Shown piece by piece: positions 25,175-34,540 of a DNA stretch of 64,000 nt; position 1 is the stretch's first letter; every line of letters begins with the position of its first letter. Under the pieces are notes generated by a model. It was not told the DNA's origin. It was given only the letters and a program-made list of their open reading frames with translations, and searched no databases. The position numbers were made by a program, and so were the translations under genes. Origin of the DNA: Pseudobutyrivibrio sp. ACV-2 (GTDB taxonomy: Bacteria; Bacillota; Clostridia; Lachnospirales; Lachnospiraceae); assembly GCF_900107545.1 (NCBI RefSeq), contig NZ_FNQZ01000017.1, positions 1 to 64,000 on the forward strand, given 5' to 3'.

Positions 25175-26692
25175 TTACGCTTCCTTCTTCATTTCTTTCT
25201 TATTAGAATCAGAGTTTTTTATACTCTGTGATTCGCGCTTAATTCTTGCGATGTCCTCTGAAATGCTATCCATCATTTCCTTATTTAATGGATAAAAATG
25301 CATTGCAATGATGTTGCAGATGTATCCGATGAGTAACACACCAAACATACAGATGATACCCACTACTGCAAGTCCTTTGGTGTATGGAGTATCTGCTGTT
25401 GGAAGTGATGATGATGAGCTTACTGCTGCACATAAAACACCAACTAAAAGTGGAGCAAGTGAAGATATAAGCTTATCGATGAAGCTGAAAAGTGTTCCAA
25501 TCAAGCCTGGCACATATTTGCCGCTTCTGTAAACTTCATAATCTGTACAGTCTGCTGTCATAGGATATACCAAGCTTCCTGCAATGTTCTGGAAACCTGA
25601 GAATAATACCATCAGTACCAAAAATGCCAAGCTGAATGCATTCCATCCTGCAAATCTTCCATCACCTGGAAGTGATAATCCTGTAGGATCACCAAATACA
25701 AACAATGCGATTAATGCAACAAGTGAAATAGCTGCTGCATAGCTTGCATATGTGAAGCCCTTCATCTGTCCAAATCTTCTAGCAACAAATCCAATACCAA
25801 AGAACAGCATTATAATTCCTGGAACGATAGTATATGTACCTACCAAGCCAGCAGCTGCTGCATTTCCACAGATGATTGCATAAAGCAGAATAGATGCTGT
25901 AGCATTTCCGTTCATCTGACGTCCAAGCTTATCTGTAGATGCACTAATAACAAGCATTTGAAGCGCTCTGTTGCTTTTTAATACCTGCCAGTAATCCTTA
26001 AGCTTAATTGGCTCTTCATCTTTGCTTCCGATACCATAAAACTCAGGTCTATCCTTTTCTCTGATTGCAATGTAAGCAATGATTGTGCACACCATTGAAA
26101 GTGTCGCACCAACCTTCCACATCTCTGTGAAATATCCCATATCAAACTGATACATATGCTTGCCCAAAAGATATGTGTAAGAATAAAGTGGTGCAAGTGT
26201 AAAGAAAAGTGTTGATAAAATACCACTATAAATACCAAAGGTAGGTCTTTGCTTTTGATCATTTGTAAGACATGTCTGAGCAGATTTTGTAACTACGCAC
26301 TGGCATGTATAACCTACAATATAAACTGCATAGAACACTACAAACATAAAAAACTGTGCAACCTTTGGGAACTTAGGTGTTACAAAAAACATAAGTGCTG
26401 ACATTATCAGCATAATAATCTGTCCAATAACAAGGAATGGTCTGTTCTTTCCAAACTTGCCATTAGTCTTGTCCAGGATTACACCAATGACAGGATCTGT
26501 TGCTCCATCCCAAAGTCGCATGATTGTTGCAAGAGATGATGCAAGCACAACTCCAACGCCGACAATACCATTTAAATAGTATGAGATGAAAATCATCATC
26601 CACATGTAAGTGTTGGTTCCCACATCGTTTACTGCAAGACCGGCAATTTGCCACCATTTTGCTCTGTTAATACAGTCATTCCTTTGTTCCAT
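25175..26692 (-). CDS. GPH-family sugar:cation symporter (MFS)
   Basis: 505 residues with about twelve hydrophobic segments. The GPH signature is visible at MRLWDGATDPVIGVILDKTN (about 59-78), followed by GKNRPFLVIGQ. These symporters take up glycosides, pentosides or hexuronides with Na+ or H+. It heads the minus-strand operon with the GH3 enzyme and HAD phosphatase and has a strong SD (aaaggaggag). It is divergent from an AraC regulator (26907). The substrate is probably a short beta-glycoside (inference). Confidence 0.9.
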   Translation of the reverse strand: MEQRNDCINRAKWWQIAGLAVNDVGTNTYMWMMIFISYYLNGIVGVGVVLASSLATIMRLWDGATDPVIGVILDKTNGKFGKNRPFLVIGQIIMLIMSALMFFVTPKFPKVAQFFMFVVFYAVYIVGYTCQCVVTKSAQTCLTNDQKQRPTFGIYSGILSTLFFTLAPLYSYTYLLGKHMYQFDMGYFTEMWKVGATLSMVCTIIAYIAIREKDRPEFYGIGSKDEEPIKLKDYWQVLKSNRALQMLVISASTDKLGRQMNGNATASILLYAIICGNAAAAGLVGTYTIVPGIIMLFFGIGFVARRFGQMKGFTYASYAAAISLVALIALFVFGDPTGLSLPGDGRFAGWNAFSLAFLVLMVLFSGFQNIAGSLVYPMTADCTDYEVYRSGKYVPGLIGTLFSFIDKLISSLAPLLVGVLCAAVSSSSSLPTADTPYTKGLAVVGIICMFGVLLIGYICNIIAMHFYPLNKEMMDSISEDIARIKRESQSIKNSDSNKKEMKKEA

Positions 26693-26906
26693 TATTTTCT
26701 CCTCCTTTAGGCCACCCCCGCGTGGTCAATTGATGAAGTAATCTTATACGGAATAGTCGATTATAACAATTACTATATTTTCAATAAATCGTACTATGTT
26801 TATCTTTTCTCAAAAAATAATAATATAGTATGATATTATGTAAATATAGTTAGAATTTAATCAAGCTCGTGACTGTATAATACATACTACGAGGTACAAA
26901 GTTATC

Positions 26907-28133
26907 ATGAATTACACATATATCGATTTTACAATCTCTTTTTTCCACAAATTAAATCTTGTTACAAACGTAATTAAAATCACAGAACCTTTACCTGCTG
27001 ATTTGGACTTGGGTCTTAGACATTCAATTATAGGGGACATAAGTAGAACCCTTGCAGAAATGGATTTTTTACCTGCCGATTTTGTAGAGACTAATACTAT
27101 ATTTTTTTCTACTGACAAGTACGAATGTCACTATATTTTTCTCCCACTGCCTACTCCTGCCAGGGACAAGACTCTGGTGGCAGGTCCATACTTAACAGAA
27201 AACACTTCTATCCTAAAAACAAATGAATTATGCAAAAAGCTAAACATTCCAGACGGTCTTCACCAATTCATGCATCAATATTTTGCTACTCTGCCATGCC
27301 TGCCAGATACATCTGTAATAGAAAACTATATTGATACTGTGGGTGAAGCCCTTTATGGTTCAGGGAATTATCATATTGAATATATCCGTCAAATCACGGA
27401 TTCAGCCACGCCTTATATATCAAATATCGATACCAGCGACAATGAAGAAATGATGAAGCGAATGGAGTATAGATATAGCCTAGAGCAAAAGGTTATAGAT
27501 GCAATTTCCAGAGGAGACTTCAACAGTGCCATGAGAGCAAGCTCGGATCAGGCCCTTAGAAACATAGACAATCGTTCCTCAAGTACTTTGCGCAGCAAGA
27601 AAAACAACCTTCTAGCCTTTAACACTGTTTGTCGAAAGGGGGCAGAAAAAGGCGGTGTACATCCAATTTTTCTAGATGAAATGTCCAGACAAATGGCAAT
27701 AAAGGTAGAAAATATGATATCCACAGAACAGGACAAACTGGTTCACCGTGATATTTTGAAAAACTATTGCAATATGGTACAACAAAATTCCACATCAGGA
27801 TTTTCCCCAACCATGCAAAGAGCTTTGATACATGTGTCGCAGCATCTGTTTGATACTGACCTGACGCTGCAGTCCACTGCAGAAAGCCTTGCTCTCAATA
27901 AAACTTACCTGGCAAATTTATTCAAAAAAGAAACTTCAGGGACCTTTACGGCATACGTAAATACCCGCCGCATAAACCATGCTATTTTCCTTTTGAATAC
28001 TACAGATGCCCCTATTCAATCCATCGCAAGCGATTGTGGAATTCCTGATGTAACCTATTTCACCAGAATCTTTAAAGAGAAAAAGGGGCTGACCCCCAGC
28101 AATTACAGAAAACTTATTAAATCAAAATCATAG
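26907..28133 (+). CDS. AraC-family regulator with large N-terminal sensor
   Basis: 408 residues. The C-terminal ~100 form an AraC double HTH (LQSTAESLALNKTYLANLF; IQSIASDCGIPDVTYFTRIF). The ~290-residue N-part is not a cupin; it contains a VAGPYLTE element also found (VGPYLSE) in the regulator at 30893, suggesting the same sensor type, perhaps PocR/GAF-like. It lies between a divergent and a downstream GPH symporter gene and may control both. TATAAT occurs at 26875-26880. Confidence 0.83.
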   Translation: MNYTYIDFTISFFHKLNLVTNVIKITEPLPADLDLGLRHSIIGDISRTLAEMDFLPADFVETNTIFFSTDKYECHYIFLPLPTPARDKTLVAGPYLTENTSILKTNELCKKLNIPDGLHQFMHQYFATLPCLPDTSVIENYIDTVGEALYGSGNYHIEYIRQITDSATPYISNIDTSDNEEMMKRMEYRYSLEQKVIDAISRGDFNSAMRASSDQALRNIDNRSSSTLRSKKNNLLAFNTVCRKGAEKGGVHPIFLDEMSRQMAIKVENMISTEQDKLVHRDILKNYCNMVQQNSTSGFSPTMQRALIHVSQHLFDTDLTLQSTAESLALNKTYLANLFKKETSGTFTAYVNTRRINHAIFLLNTTDAPIQSIASDCGIPDVTYFTRIFKEKKGLTPSNYRKLIKSKS

Positions 28134-28235
28134 AAAGAAATATCGTTATGTTTAGTCATATTATTTTCTATTATAAAACTCCAGTTCTAAATATACTGAT
28201 TTCACATTAAACAAATCAATGGAGGAGAATCAGTA

Positions 28236-29693
28236 ATGAAAAAAGAACAAACTAAAGAAACCAAACTGTCCTTTCTAGAGCAATTTGGTTATTTCAGTGG
28301 TGACTTCGGGGGAAGCTTAGTCAATCTTTATATCAGTGCATTTTACGTAACCTTCTGTAACTATGTACTTGGTATCAGCCCAGCGTGGATGGCAACACTT
28401 ATCTTTGTTGCAAAAATATGGGACGCAATCAACGATCCTATGATTGGCTCATTGCCAGACCGCTTCAAGCTAGGTAAAGGCTCTGATAAATTCAAGCCTT
28501 GGGTAAAAATATTTATGGTGCCTTTAGCACTTACAGGTCTTTTATGTTTTACAGATACTACATCATTCCCAAGTGTTATCAAGCATGCATGGGTTGCAGT
28601 TTCTTACATTCTTTATGGTATGGCTTATACAGGTGTTTCAATGCCTTATGGTGCAATGGCATCTGTTATCACCGACTCACCTGTAGAGCGCACACGTCTT
28701 TCACGTGCGAGAGCTTTTGGTGGAATGGGTGTAGGTATCTTATTTATCCCTATCGTTTCACTTGCTATTTGGGATGATGCAGGAAATCCAAAGGCTAGCG
28801 GCTACTTCCTTATGGCTGTTGTAGCAGGTATCCTTTCTGTTATCTTCTATCTTTTACTTGTAAACCTTACAAAAGAGCGCATCCATCAGGATCACAGATT
28901 TGTCGGTGAAAGTGCTCCAAAATACAGCCTTGGCCATGTTGTAAAGGAAGCATTCACAAACAGAGCTCTTATCGCTGTTATGATTGCATCTATCGGAAGT
29001 ATGTTTGCAAGTGCTCAGAGCATGAACAACTACCTTTTCAAAGAGTACTATCACATGCCAAAGGCAATGGCTGCATCGTCATTCATCAACCTTCCAATGA
29101 TGTTCCTTGCATTCTTTGCAGTTCCACATCTTGCAAAATTGATTGGTAACAGAAAGCTGATTATTTATTCAGCTGCTTATAGTATAGTTGCTTTTATCAT
29201 TTTATACCTTGTGCCAATTCCAAATTGCTATGTATTCATGTTTGTAAGCTCTGTTGCAAACCTTGGACTTACAGCATTTACAATGCTTGTTTGGGCACTT
29301 GTAACAGAATCAATTGATTATCAGGAATATAAATCCGGCGAACGCTCAGATGGAACAATGTATTCAATCTATACATTCTCAAGAAAAATCGGCTCTGCTG
29401 CTGCAGCTTCTATCTCTACAGCACTTATCGGTACAGCGGGATTTGTTGCTGGCGCTGCTGAGCAGGTTCCTGCATTTGGTGAAAATATCAGAAAGCTTGT
29501 TATTTTAATGCCACTTGTTGGTGCCGTAGTAATCCTTGTAAGTATCTGGCTTGTATATCCACTTACAAAAGCAAAATCTGATGAGATGTATGAGAAATTA
29601 CATGAGATTCATGAAGCAAAAAAAGCAGATAATGTTAAATCTGATGCTGAAGAAGCAAATAACACAATTGAACTAGAGGTACAAAATGCATAA
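28236..29693 (+). CDS. GPH-family sugar:cation symporter (MFS)
   Basis: 485 residues, about twelve membrane segments, with the GPH loop IWDAINDPMIGSLPDR (about 66-81) and later SIDYQEYKSGERSDGTMYSI. Strong SD ggaggag. Second in a plus-strand series behind the AraC regulator; its stop overlaps the start of the esterase gene by eight bases. Likely imports an acylated or aromatic glycoside, given the coupled esterase (inference). Confidence 0.9.
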   Translation: MKKEQTKETKLSFLEQFGYFSGDFGGSLVNLYISAFYVTFCNYVLGISPAWMATLIFVAKIWDAINDPMIGSLPDRFKLGKGSDKFKPWVKIFMVPLALTGLLCFTDTTSFPSVIKHAWVAVSYILYGMAYTGVSMPYGAMASVITDSPVERTRLSRARAFGGMGVGILFIPIVSLAIWDDAGNPKASGYFLMAVVAGILSVIFYLLLVNLTKERIHQDHRFVGESAPKYSLGHVVKEAFTNRALIAVMIASIGSMFASAQSMNNYLFKEYYHMPKAMAASSFINLPMMFLAFFAVPHLAKLIGNRKLIIYSAAYSIVAFIILYLVPIPNCYVFMFVSSVANLGLTAFTMLVWALVTESIDYQEYKSGERSDGTMYSIYTFSRKIGSAAAASISTALIGTAGFVAGAAEQVPAFGENIRKLVILMPLVGAVVILVSIWLVYPLTKAKSDEMYEKLHEIHEAKKADNVKSDAEEANNTIELEVQNA

Positions 29694-30948
29694 ATTTACA
29701 ACTATCACTACAGACCTTGGAGAAATCCAAGGTCTTGAATTTGAAAATGGAACAAAACAATTTAGAGGAATCAGATATGCTACTGCTGAACGTTTTGCAT
29801 ATCCAATAGCAGTTGATTCATGGACAGGCACATACGATGCAACAAAATTTGGCAATGCCTGTCCACAATTCAGAACCTATGACCCAGAGGATAAAAAAGA
29901 TCCAAAGCCTTTTTATTACAAAGAGTTTCGTGAAGGGGTAGCATTTACCTACGATGAAGACTGCCTGTTCTTAAACATTTATTCACCTAAGGATGCAAAA
30001 AATGCTCCTGTTATCATTTATATTCATGGTGGGGCTTTTCAGGGTGGCTGCGGTAATGAGCTGCATATGGACGGCACCGCCTATGCAGAAAACGGCGTTA
30101 TATTTGTAACCATCAATTATCGATTGGGAGTGCTTGGATTTCTTTGTGATAGAAAGCTTACTAAAGAAGCTGGACACAGCGGAAATTATGGATTATACGA
30201 CCAGTTGGAGGCGATCAAATGGGTGCATAGCCATATAGCTTCATTCGGTGGTAACCCGGATAACATCACATTGTTTGGACAATCCGCAGGGGCTATGAGT
30301 ATACAACAGCATTGCTTTTCACCACTTACCAAGCCTTACTTTAACAAGGCTTATATGGCAAGTGGTGCTGGAATTGGCAGAGAATTTGCAAATGTTAATC
30401 CTGTTGAAGATAGCTACGATTACTTTGCAAAAATAACCGATAAACTCGGTGCTACACCTGATGAATGGAGAAAGGTTCCAGTTCAGGATTTAATAGAGAC
30501 CTTCAAAGCAAATATTGATATAAACATGATGATTCACTGCTGCCCTCATGTTGATGGAATAATCATTCCTCAAAATCCTGAAAAGTCTTTGGAAGGCAAA
30601 GCATTTGCAGATATTCCATACCTTCTCAGCACAAACTCAGAAGATATGGCACCTGAATTCTTACATGATATGAGTAAAGAATTCTGCAATGCAGTTAATG
30701 ATAATGGTGGCAAAGCCTATTATTTCTACTTCAGCAGACAGCTTCCAGGTGACACCTCTGGAGCATTCCATTCTGCTGAGCTGTGGTACACCATGGGCTC
30801 CCTCAAAAAATGCTGGCGTCCATTGACTAATGAAGATTATGTATTATCAGATAATCTTGTAAATATGATTTGTGAATTCGTAAATACGGGATCTATATCT
30901 TGTAACGCTTACGATATGCCCCAGGTGTCATTTCAAATTCAGCCTTAA
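29686..30948 (+). CDS. Type B carboxylesterase, C-terminally truncated
   Basis: Alpha/beta hydrolase of the carboxylesterase type B family. Oxyanion HGGAFQG (about 114-120), nucleophile S200 in FGQSAGA, and the His motif GAFHSAELWY near residue 365. Homologous to the N-terminal half of the fusion protein at 41500, which continues after the helix VNMICEFVNTG. Here the frame instead runs into the antisense of the neighbouring AraC gene and ends after about 20 unrelated residues. Catalytic residues remain, so activity is possible. No signal peptide. Confidence 0.8.
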   Translation: MHKFTTITTDLGEIQGLEFENGTKQFRGIRYATAERFAYPIAVDSWTGTYDATKFGNACPQFRTYDPEDKKDPKPFYYKEFREGVAFTYDEDCLFLNIYSPKDAKNAPVIIYIHGGAFQGGCGNELHMDGTAYAENGVIFVTINYRLGVLGFLCDRKLTKEAGHSGNYGLYDQLEAIKWVHSHIASFGGNPDNITLFGQSAGAMSIQQHCFSPLTKPYFNKAYMASGAGIGREFANVNPVEDSYDYFAKITDKLGATPDEWRKVPVQDLIETFKANIDINMMIHCCPHVDGIIIPQNPEKSLEGKAFADIPYLLSTNSEDMAPEFLHDMSKEFCNAVNDNGGKAYYFYFSRQLPGDTSGAFHSAELWYTMGSLKKCWRPLTNEDYVLSDNLVNMICEFVNTGSISCNAYDMPQVSFQIQP

Positions 30949-32086
30949 ATAGCTTTACAAAATAATTAGCATCAGGTATTCCTACACTGCCGCTTATCTT
31001 TTGGATTTCATCATTGGTTGAAATCAAAAGATGGGCGGCTTGTTTTAATCTAACCTGTCGCAAATATATTGCAGGTGTCATGCCTGTTTCCTTCTTAAAC
31101 TGGGAAATCATGTAGCTTTCAGTAATATTTAATTCTTCTGCAATCTCCCTTATTGAAACGTCATGCATATAATGCTGATTTATCGAGTAAATGATACTTT
31201 GAGTCAGTGCAGAGTATTTCTCATTTTTTATAATACGGATTATTTCGCAGAACTCCTTGAGCATAATCTCGCAGGCCTCTTCCATTTGCTTTTCACTCTG
31301 AGCCGCTGATATAGCCATGGACTCCTTTGTTGTTATTTTGTGAATAATAGGTGCCGGAACGCCTGCCTCATAGGCTGCTATCCTGCTCATGGCTCTATTT
31401 ACAGCAAGTCCAAATTTCTTTTCCTGAAGACCTACATTTCTGGTCCACATACCGGCCGCATTCTCTGATAATAGCTTTTTGTAGTGCAGGGTTTCCTGTA
31501 TGTTTCCCCGCTTAATTGAGTCCATGTATTCTCTTTCTGTTATATAATGTGCTTCAATATTTGCATTACTTATACGCTCTAAATCAACATCATTTGAATC
31601 TTCTACAGTATGACCTTTGTATTTGGTAAAGTGTTCTGTAAGATTTGTAATACCCAGATTTCTGGTAATGCCACGTATGATTTTATCCATTACTGCCTCT
31701 GGGATAACTGGATATTTGCCATAATAAATAAGCAGCTCATTGGCATCCATTTTTTTCTTGTCTATCTGATTGCACAGTTGAATACTCTGGCCTATAGTCA
31801 TTTCCTCTGACAGATATGGACCTACTATTATGGGTATTTCATTGTAGTAAAATAAAACAATTCTTATATGCAGTAGGTCTTCAAAATAATTCAGGTTATC
31901 ATAATGCCCCTTCTCCAAAATAAGCTTTAGGGCATCTTTAGACAACCAGGCCTGACCATCTATAGCTCTATTGTCTTCACAAAACTTTTCCACATCCTCA
32001 TCATTTTCAAATATATTTATCCCCAAATTGAAAATGTCATGTATAAGATTCATTGCAATTTGTAATTTATCAGCTTTATTTTTCAT
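30893..32086 (-). CDS. AraC-family regulator with large N-terminal sensor
   Basis: 397 residues with a C-terminal AraC HTH pair (SIREIAEELNITESYMISQF; IQKISGSVGIPDANYFVKLF) and a ~290-residue sensor containing IVGPYLSEEM, like the regulator at 26907. Its 3' end overlaps the truncated esterase gene by 56 bp, tail to tail. Downstream of and co-directional with the GH2 gene, which it may control. Confidence 0.83.
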   Translation of the reverse strand: MKNKADKLQIAMNLIHDIFNLGINIFENDEDVEKFCEDNRAIDGQAWLSKDALKLILEKGHYDNLNYFEDLLHIRIVLFYYNEIPIIVGPYLSEEMTIGQSIQLCNQIDKKKMDANELLIYYGKYPVIPEAVMDKIIRGITRNLGITNLTEHFTKYKGHTVEDSNDVDLERISNANIEAHYITEREYMDSIKRGNIQETLHYKKLLSENAAGMWTRNVGLQEKKFGLAVNRAMSRIAAYEAGVPAPIIHKITTKESMAISAAQSEKQMEEACEIMLKEFCEIIRIIKNEKYSALTQSIIYSINQHYMHDVSIREIAEELNITESYMISQFKKETGMTPAIYLRQVRLKQAAHLLISTNDEIQKISGSVGIPDANYFVKLFKAEFEMTPGAYRKRYKI

Positions 32087-32112
32087 TTCTATCCCTCAAT
32101 AAACGTCAAATA

Positions 32113-32190
32113 AAGGGGCTGATGCGTTCAGTCCCTTTTTTGATTATATAACTTCTTGTGTGCCTTTTCCTTAAGTGGCCCACAAGAAGT
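32113..32190. terminator. Two hairpins between the GH2 and AraC genes
   Basis: aaggg...ccctt with T-rich flanks on both strands (32113-32141), and acttcttgtg/cacaagaagt (32151-32160 with 32181-32190). They probably end the GH2 transcript. Confidence 0.45.
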
Positions 32191-32210
32191 CATCATATTT
32201 GGCAGCTTCA

Positions 32211-34436
32211 CTAGCCACAGCTATATTTTGTTAATTCTTCATTTAGAGCCTTTACTTCTTCCTCTGTGTAATCAGGCTTTGCCAATTCAAAAAATCTATC
32301 CAGAGTAAAAGTACCCACCATATCTCTCATGGCTTTTCCTACATCTGGCATACGCTTATCTATGGCTGAGATGGCATTGTCGCAGGCTAACAAATCATTT
32401 ATAGTAGAGCGCACTGACAGGTAGCCTTCTGGGAATAGCTCTGCTTCTTCCTTTTCATCCAAAAACCAGTTTCGCACATTTAGTCCTGGGTTTTGATCCA
32501 CATAAATATATGATTCGTCGGCTGTAGACTGTTTATTAAATACCACCTTATCTGTGCAGCCAGCAGCCTTTGCGGCAAATTCATTGTAACCATACTTAAG
32601 AGGTACATTTTCAAAAACAGCACTTCCATTACAGGTGTCAGCTTCAAGTGTAGCTGTGTCAGTAACTAAAATAACTCTAGGCTGATTAGAATAAACCTTT
32701 ACATTTATGCTATCTTTGCAGCGATTAACATATCTTTTGCTCGCAATATGAACAAATGGCTCCTTTGACCACATAGCCTTGTAGTAGTAAAAGCTATCCT
32801 TTTTTGTCTTTCTGTCAAAGGTTACAAGCCCCTTAATATTCCTATTTTTAATGTTGGCCGCCTGTCTGATTGGGCTTGTAAAATCAAACATATTCCATAC
32901 AAAGCTGCCCCAGACAAAATCACGCTCAGCCATCATAGGATAGACCGTTTCGTGATACAGAGCCTGATATTCCTCAGTGTAATCATTTACCTTTGGCTCA
33001 TCGCTATGGAACTGTGTATTCGTATCAGCACCATATTCGGAAATAGCAAGTGGCATATCAGGATTTACCTTATGGAACTCATCTAAGAATTTACCATGGT
33101 CTGCGAACTCACCATAGTACCAGCCGTAATAAATATTATAGGCAGTGACATCTGTCACCTGATTTAATGTACTATCCGGATGTACCACATTTAAGTTTGC
33201 GCAGGTTGAAAATCTGGTGTCATCAAGCTCATGAACAATGTCATTTAACACATGCATCTTTTCTGCCATATATGGAAATTCTCCGTAGATAGCTATCTCA
33301 TTTTGGATTCCCCAGAAACAGATGCTAGGATGATGCAGGTTCTGGAGTATCATCTCCTTTAGCTGAAGCTTTGCATTTTCAAAAAGGTGCTCATCCTCTG
33401 TGAGCTTTAGCATAGGAATCTCTGCCCATGTGACAAAGCCTATCTCATCGCACATGTCGTACACTTCCTGTGGATGAGGGTAGTGTGAAAGTCGAACAGC
33501 ATTGGCACCTATTTCTTTGATGAGAGACATATCCTCTTTCCAGTTTTCCATTGTGGCTGCAGAAAAAACGTCATGTGTATCCTGGTGCTTTGCCACGCCA
33601 TGAAGCTTGAGATGATTGCCGTTTAAGAAAAAGCCTTTGTCCGCATCCATGGAAATTGCTCTAAAACCGATAGACTTTTCTACCGAATCAACTTCTATTC
33701 CATCTACTACTAAAGTAGCTCTGGCTGTATACATATGAGTTTCATCTAAACCATTCCAAAGAATAGGTGCTTCAAGCTCCAATCGCTCTGTCATTTTATT
33801 GTCAGGTGCACATCCTGCTCTTACAAGCTCCTTATCACCTTCTAATATCGTATATACGATATTGATATTTTCTGACTCGCACTCATTAGCCCCAAGAGAA
33901 ATCACAGTTTGTGCCCAAAGCTTACCATCGCCATTTTCATCTACTTTAGTATTAAATATTACACCATCTGTACCAAAATAGGTTCTATCAAAGCAAGTCT
34001 CACCGGTAGAAATAAATTCCACCTTTCTATGAATACCTCCAAACACAGCAAAATCCCCAGAGATAGGTGACACCTGCAAATCCTTGTCAGTGCTAACGAG
34101 TACAGTGAGAAGATTCTCTCCTGCCTTTATAGCCTTAGAAAGTTCTACCGCGAAAATGTTGTAACCACCCTCATGCTGGCCTACAAGCTGTCCATTTAAA
34201 TAAATCTTACAGACCTTATCAACACCATAAAATTTTACAAAAGTTCTCTCCTTATCCTGCTTCGTATATACGAATTTCTTTTGATAAACTGCCTCACCAC
34301 GATAATAATCATCATCCTTGTACCAGGTGTGCGGTAAATTGATTACTTCGCCCTCTATAGCCTTTGTTATATCTATATCCTGCCAGTTGGCCTTATTAAA
34401 AACCCATTCATTATTCCAATCAAAAAAAGTTACCAT
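32211..34436 (-). CDS. GH2 glycoside hydrolase, beta-galactosidase-like
   Basis: 741 residues: jelly-roll sugar-binding domain (1-170), immunoglobulin-like domain (about 170-265), TIM barrel (about 270-570) and a ~150-residue C-terminal part. Acid/base E380 in FWGIQNEI and nucleophile E467 in ISEYGADT are in place. No signal peptide, so it hydrolyses imported oligosaccharides. The stretch RNIKGLVTFDRKTKKDSFYY after the barrel is more usual in bacterial beta-galactosidases than in beta-glucuronidases, but beta-glucuronidase cannot be excluded given the uronate genes nearby. SD gaggaggg. Confidence 0.85.
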   Translation of the reverse strand: MVTFFDWNNEWVFNKANWQDIDITKAIEGEVINLPHTWYKDDDYYRGEAVYQKKFVYTKQDKERTFVKFYGVDKVCKIYLNGQLVGQHEGGYNIFAVELSKAIKAGENLLTVLVSTDKDLQVSPISGDFAVFGGIHRKVEFISTGETCFDRTYFGTDGVIFNTKVDENGDGKLWAQTVISLGANECESENINIVYTILEGDKELVRAGCAPDNKMTERLELEAPILWNGLDETHMYTARATLVVDGIEVDSVEKSIGFRAISMDADKGFFLNGNHLKLHGVAKHQDTHDVFSAATMENWKEDMSLIKEIGANAVRLSHYPHPQEVYDMCDEIGFVTWAEIPMLKLTEDEHLFENAKLQLKEMILQNLHHPSICFWGIQNEIAIYGEFPYMAEKMHVLNDIVHELDDTRFSTCANLNVVHPDSTLNQVTDVTAYNIYYGWYYGEFADHGKFLDEFHKVNPDMPLAISEYGADTNTQFHSDEPKVNDYTEEYQALYHETVYPMMAERDFVWGSFVWNMFDFTSPIRQAANIKNRNIKGLVTFDRKTKKDSFYYYKAMWSKEPFVHIASKRYVNRCKDSINVKVYSNQPRVILVTDTATLEADTCNGSAVFENVPLKYGYNEFAAKAAGCTDKVVFNKQSTADESYIYVDQNPGLNVRNWFLDEKEEAELFPEGYLSVRSTINDLLACDNAISAIDKRMPDVGKAMRDMVGTFTLDRFFELAKPDYTEEEVKALNEELTKYSCG

Positions 34437-34540
34437 TTCGCCCTCCTCAATTAAGTCTAACGAAATGGTAACATAAATACTTTTCTATGAATAGAAATAT
34501 ATATCTCTCAACAGTAATATTTGTCACTGGTCTTTTTCAG

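Noticed and set aside
32211-34436. Naming the GH2 enzyme beta-glucuronidase because of the uronate operon
   Set aside because: The operon is 20 kb away and the sequence after the barrel looks more like beta-galactosidases; only the family is claimed.
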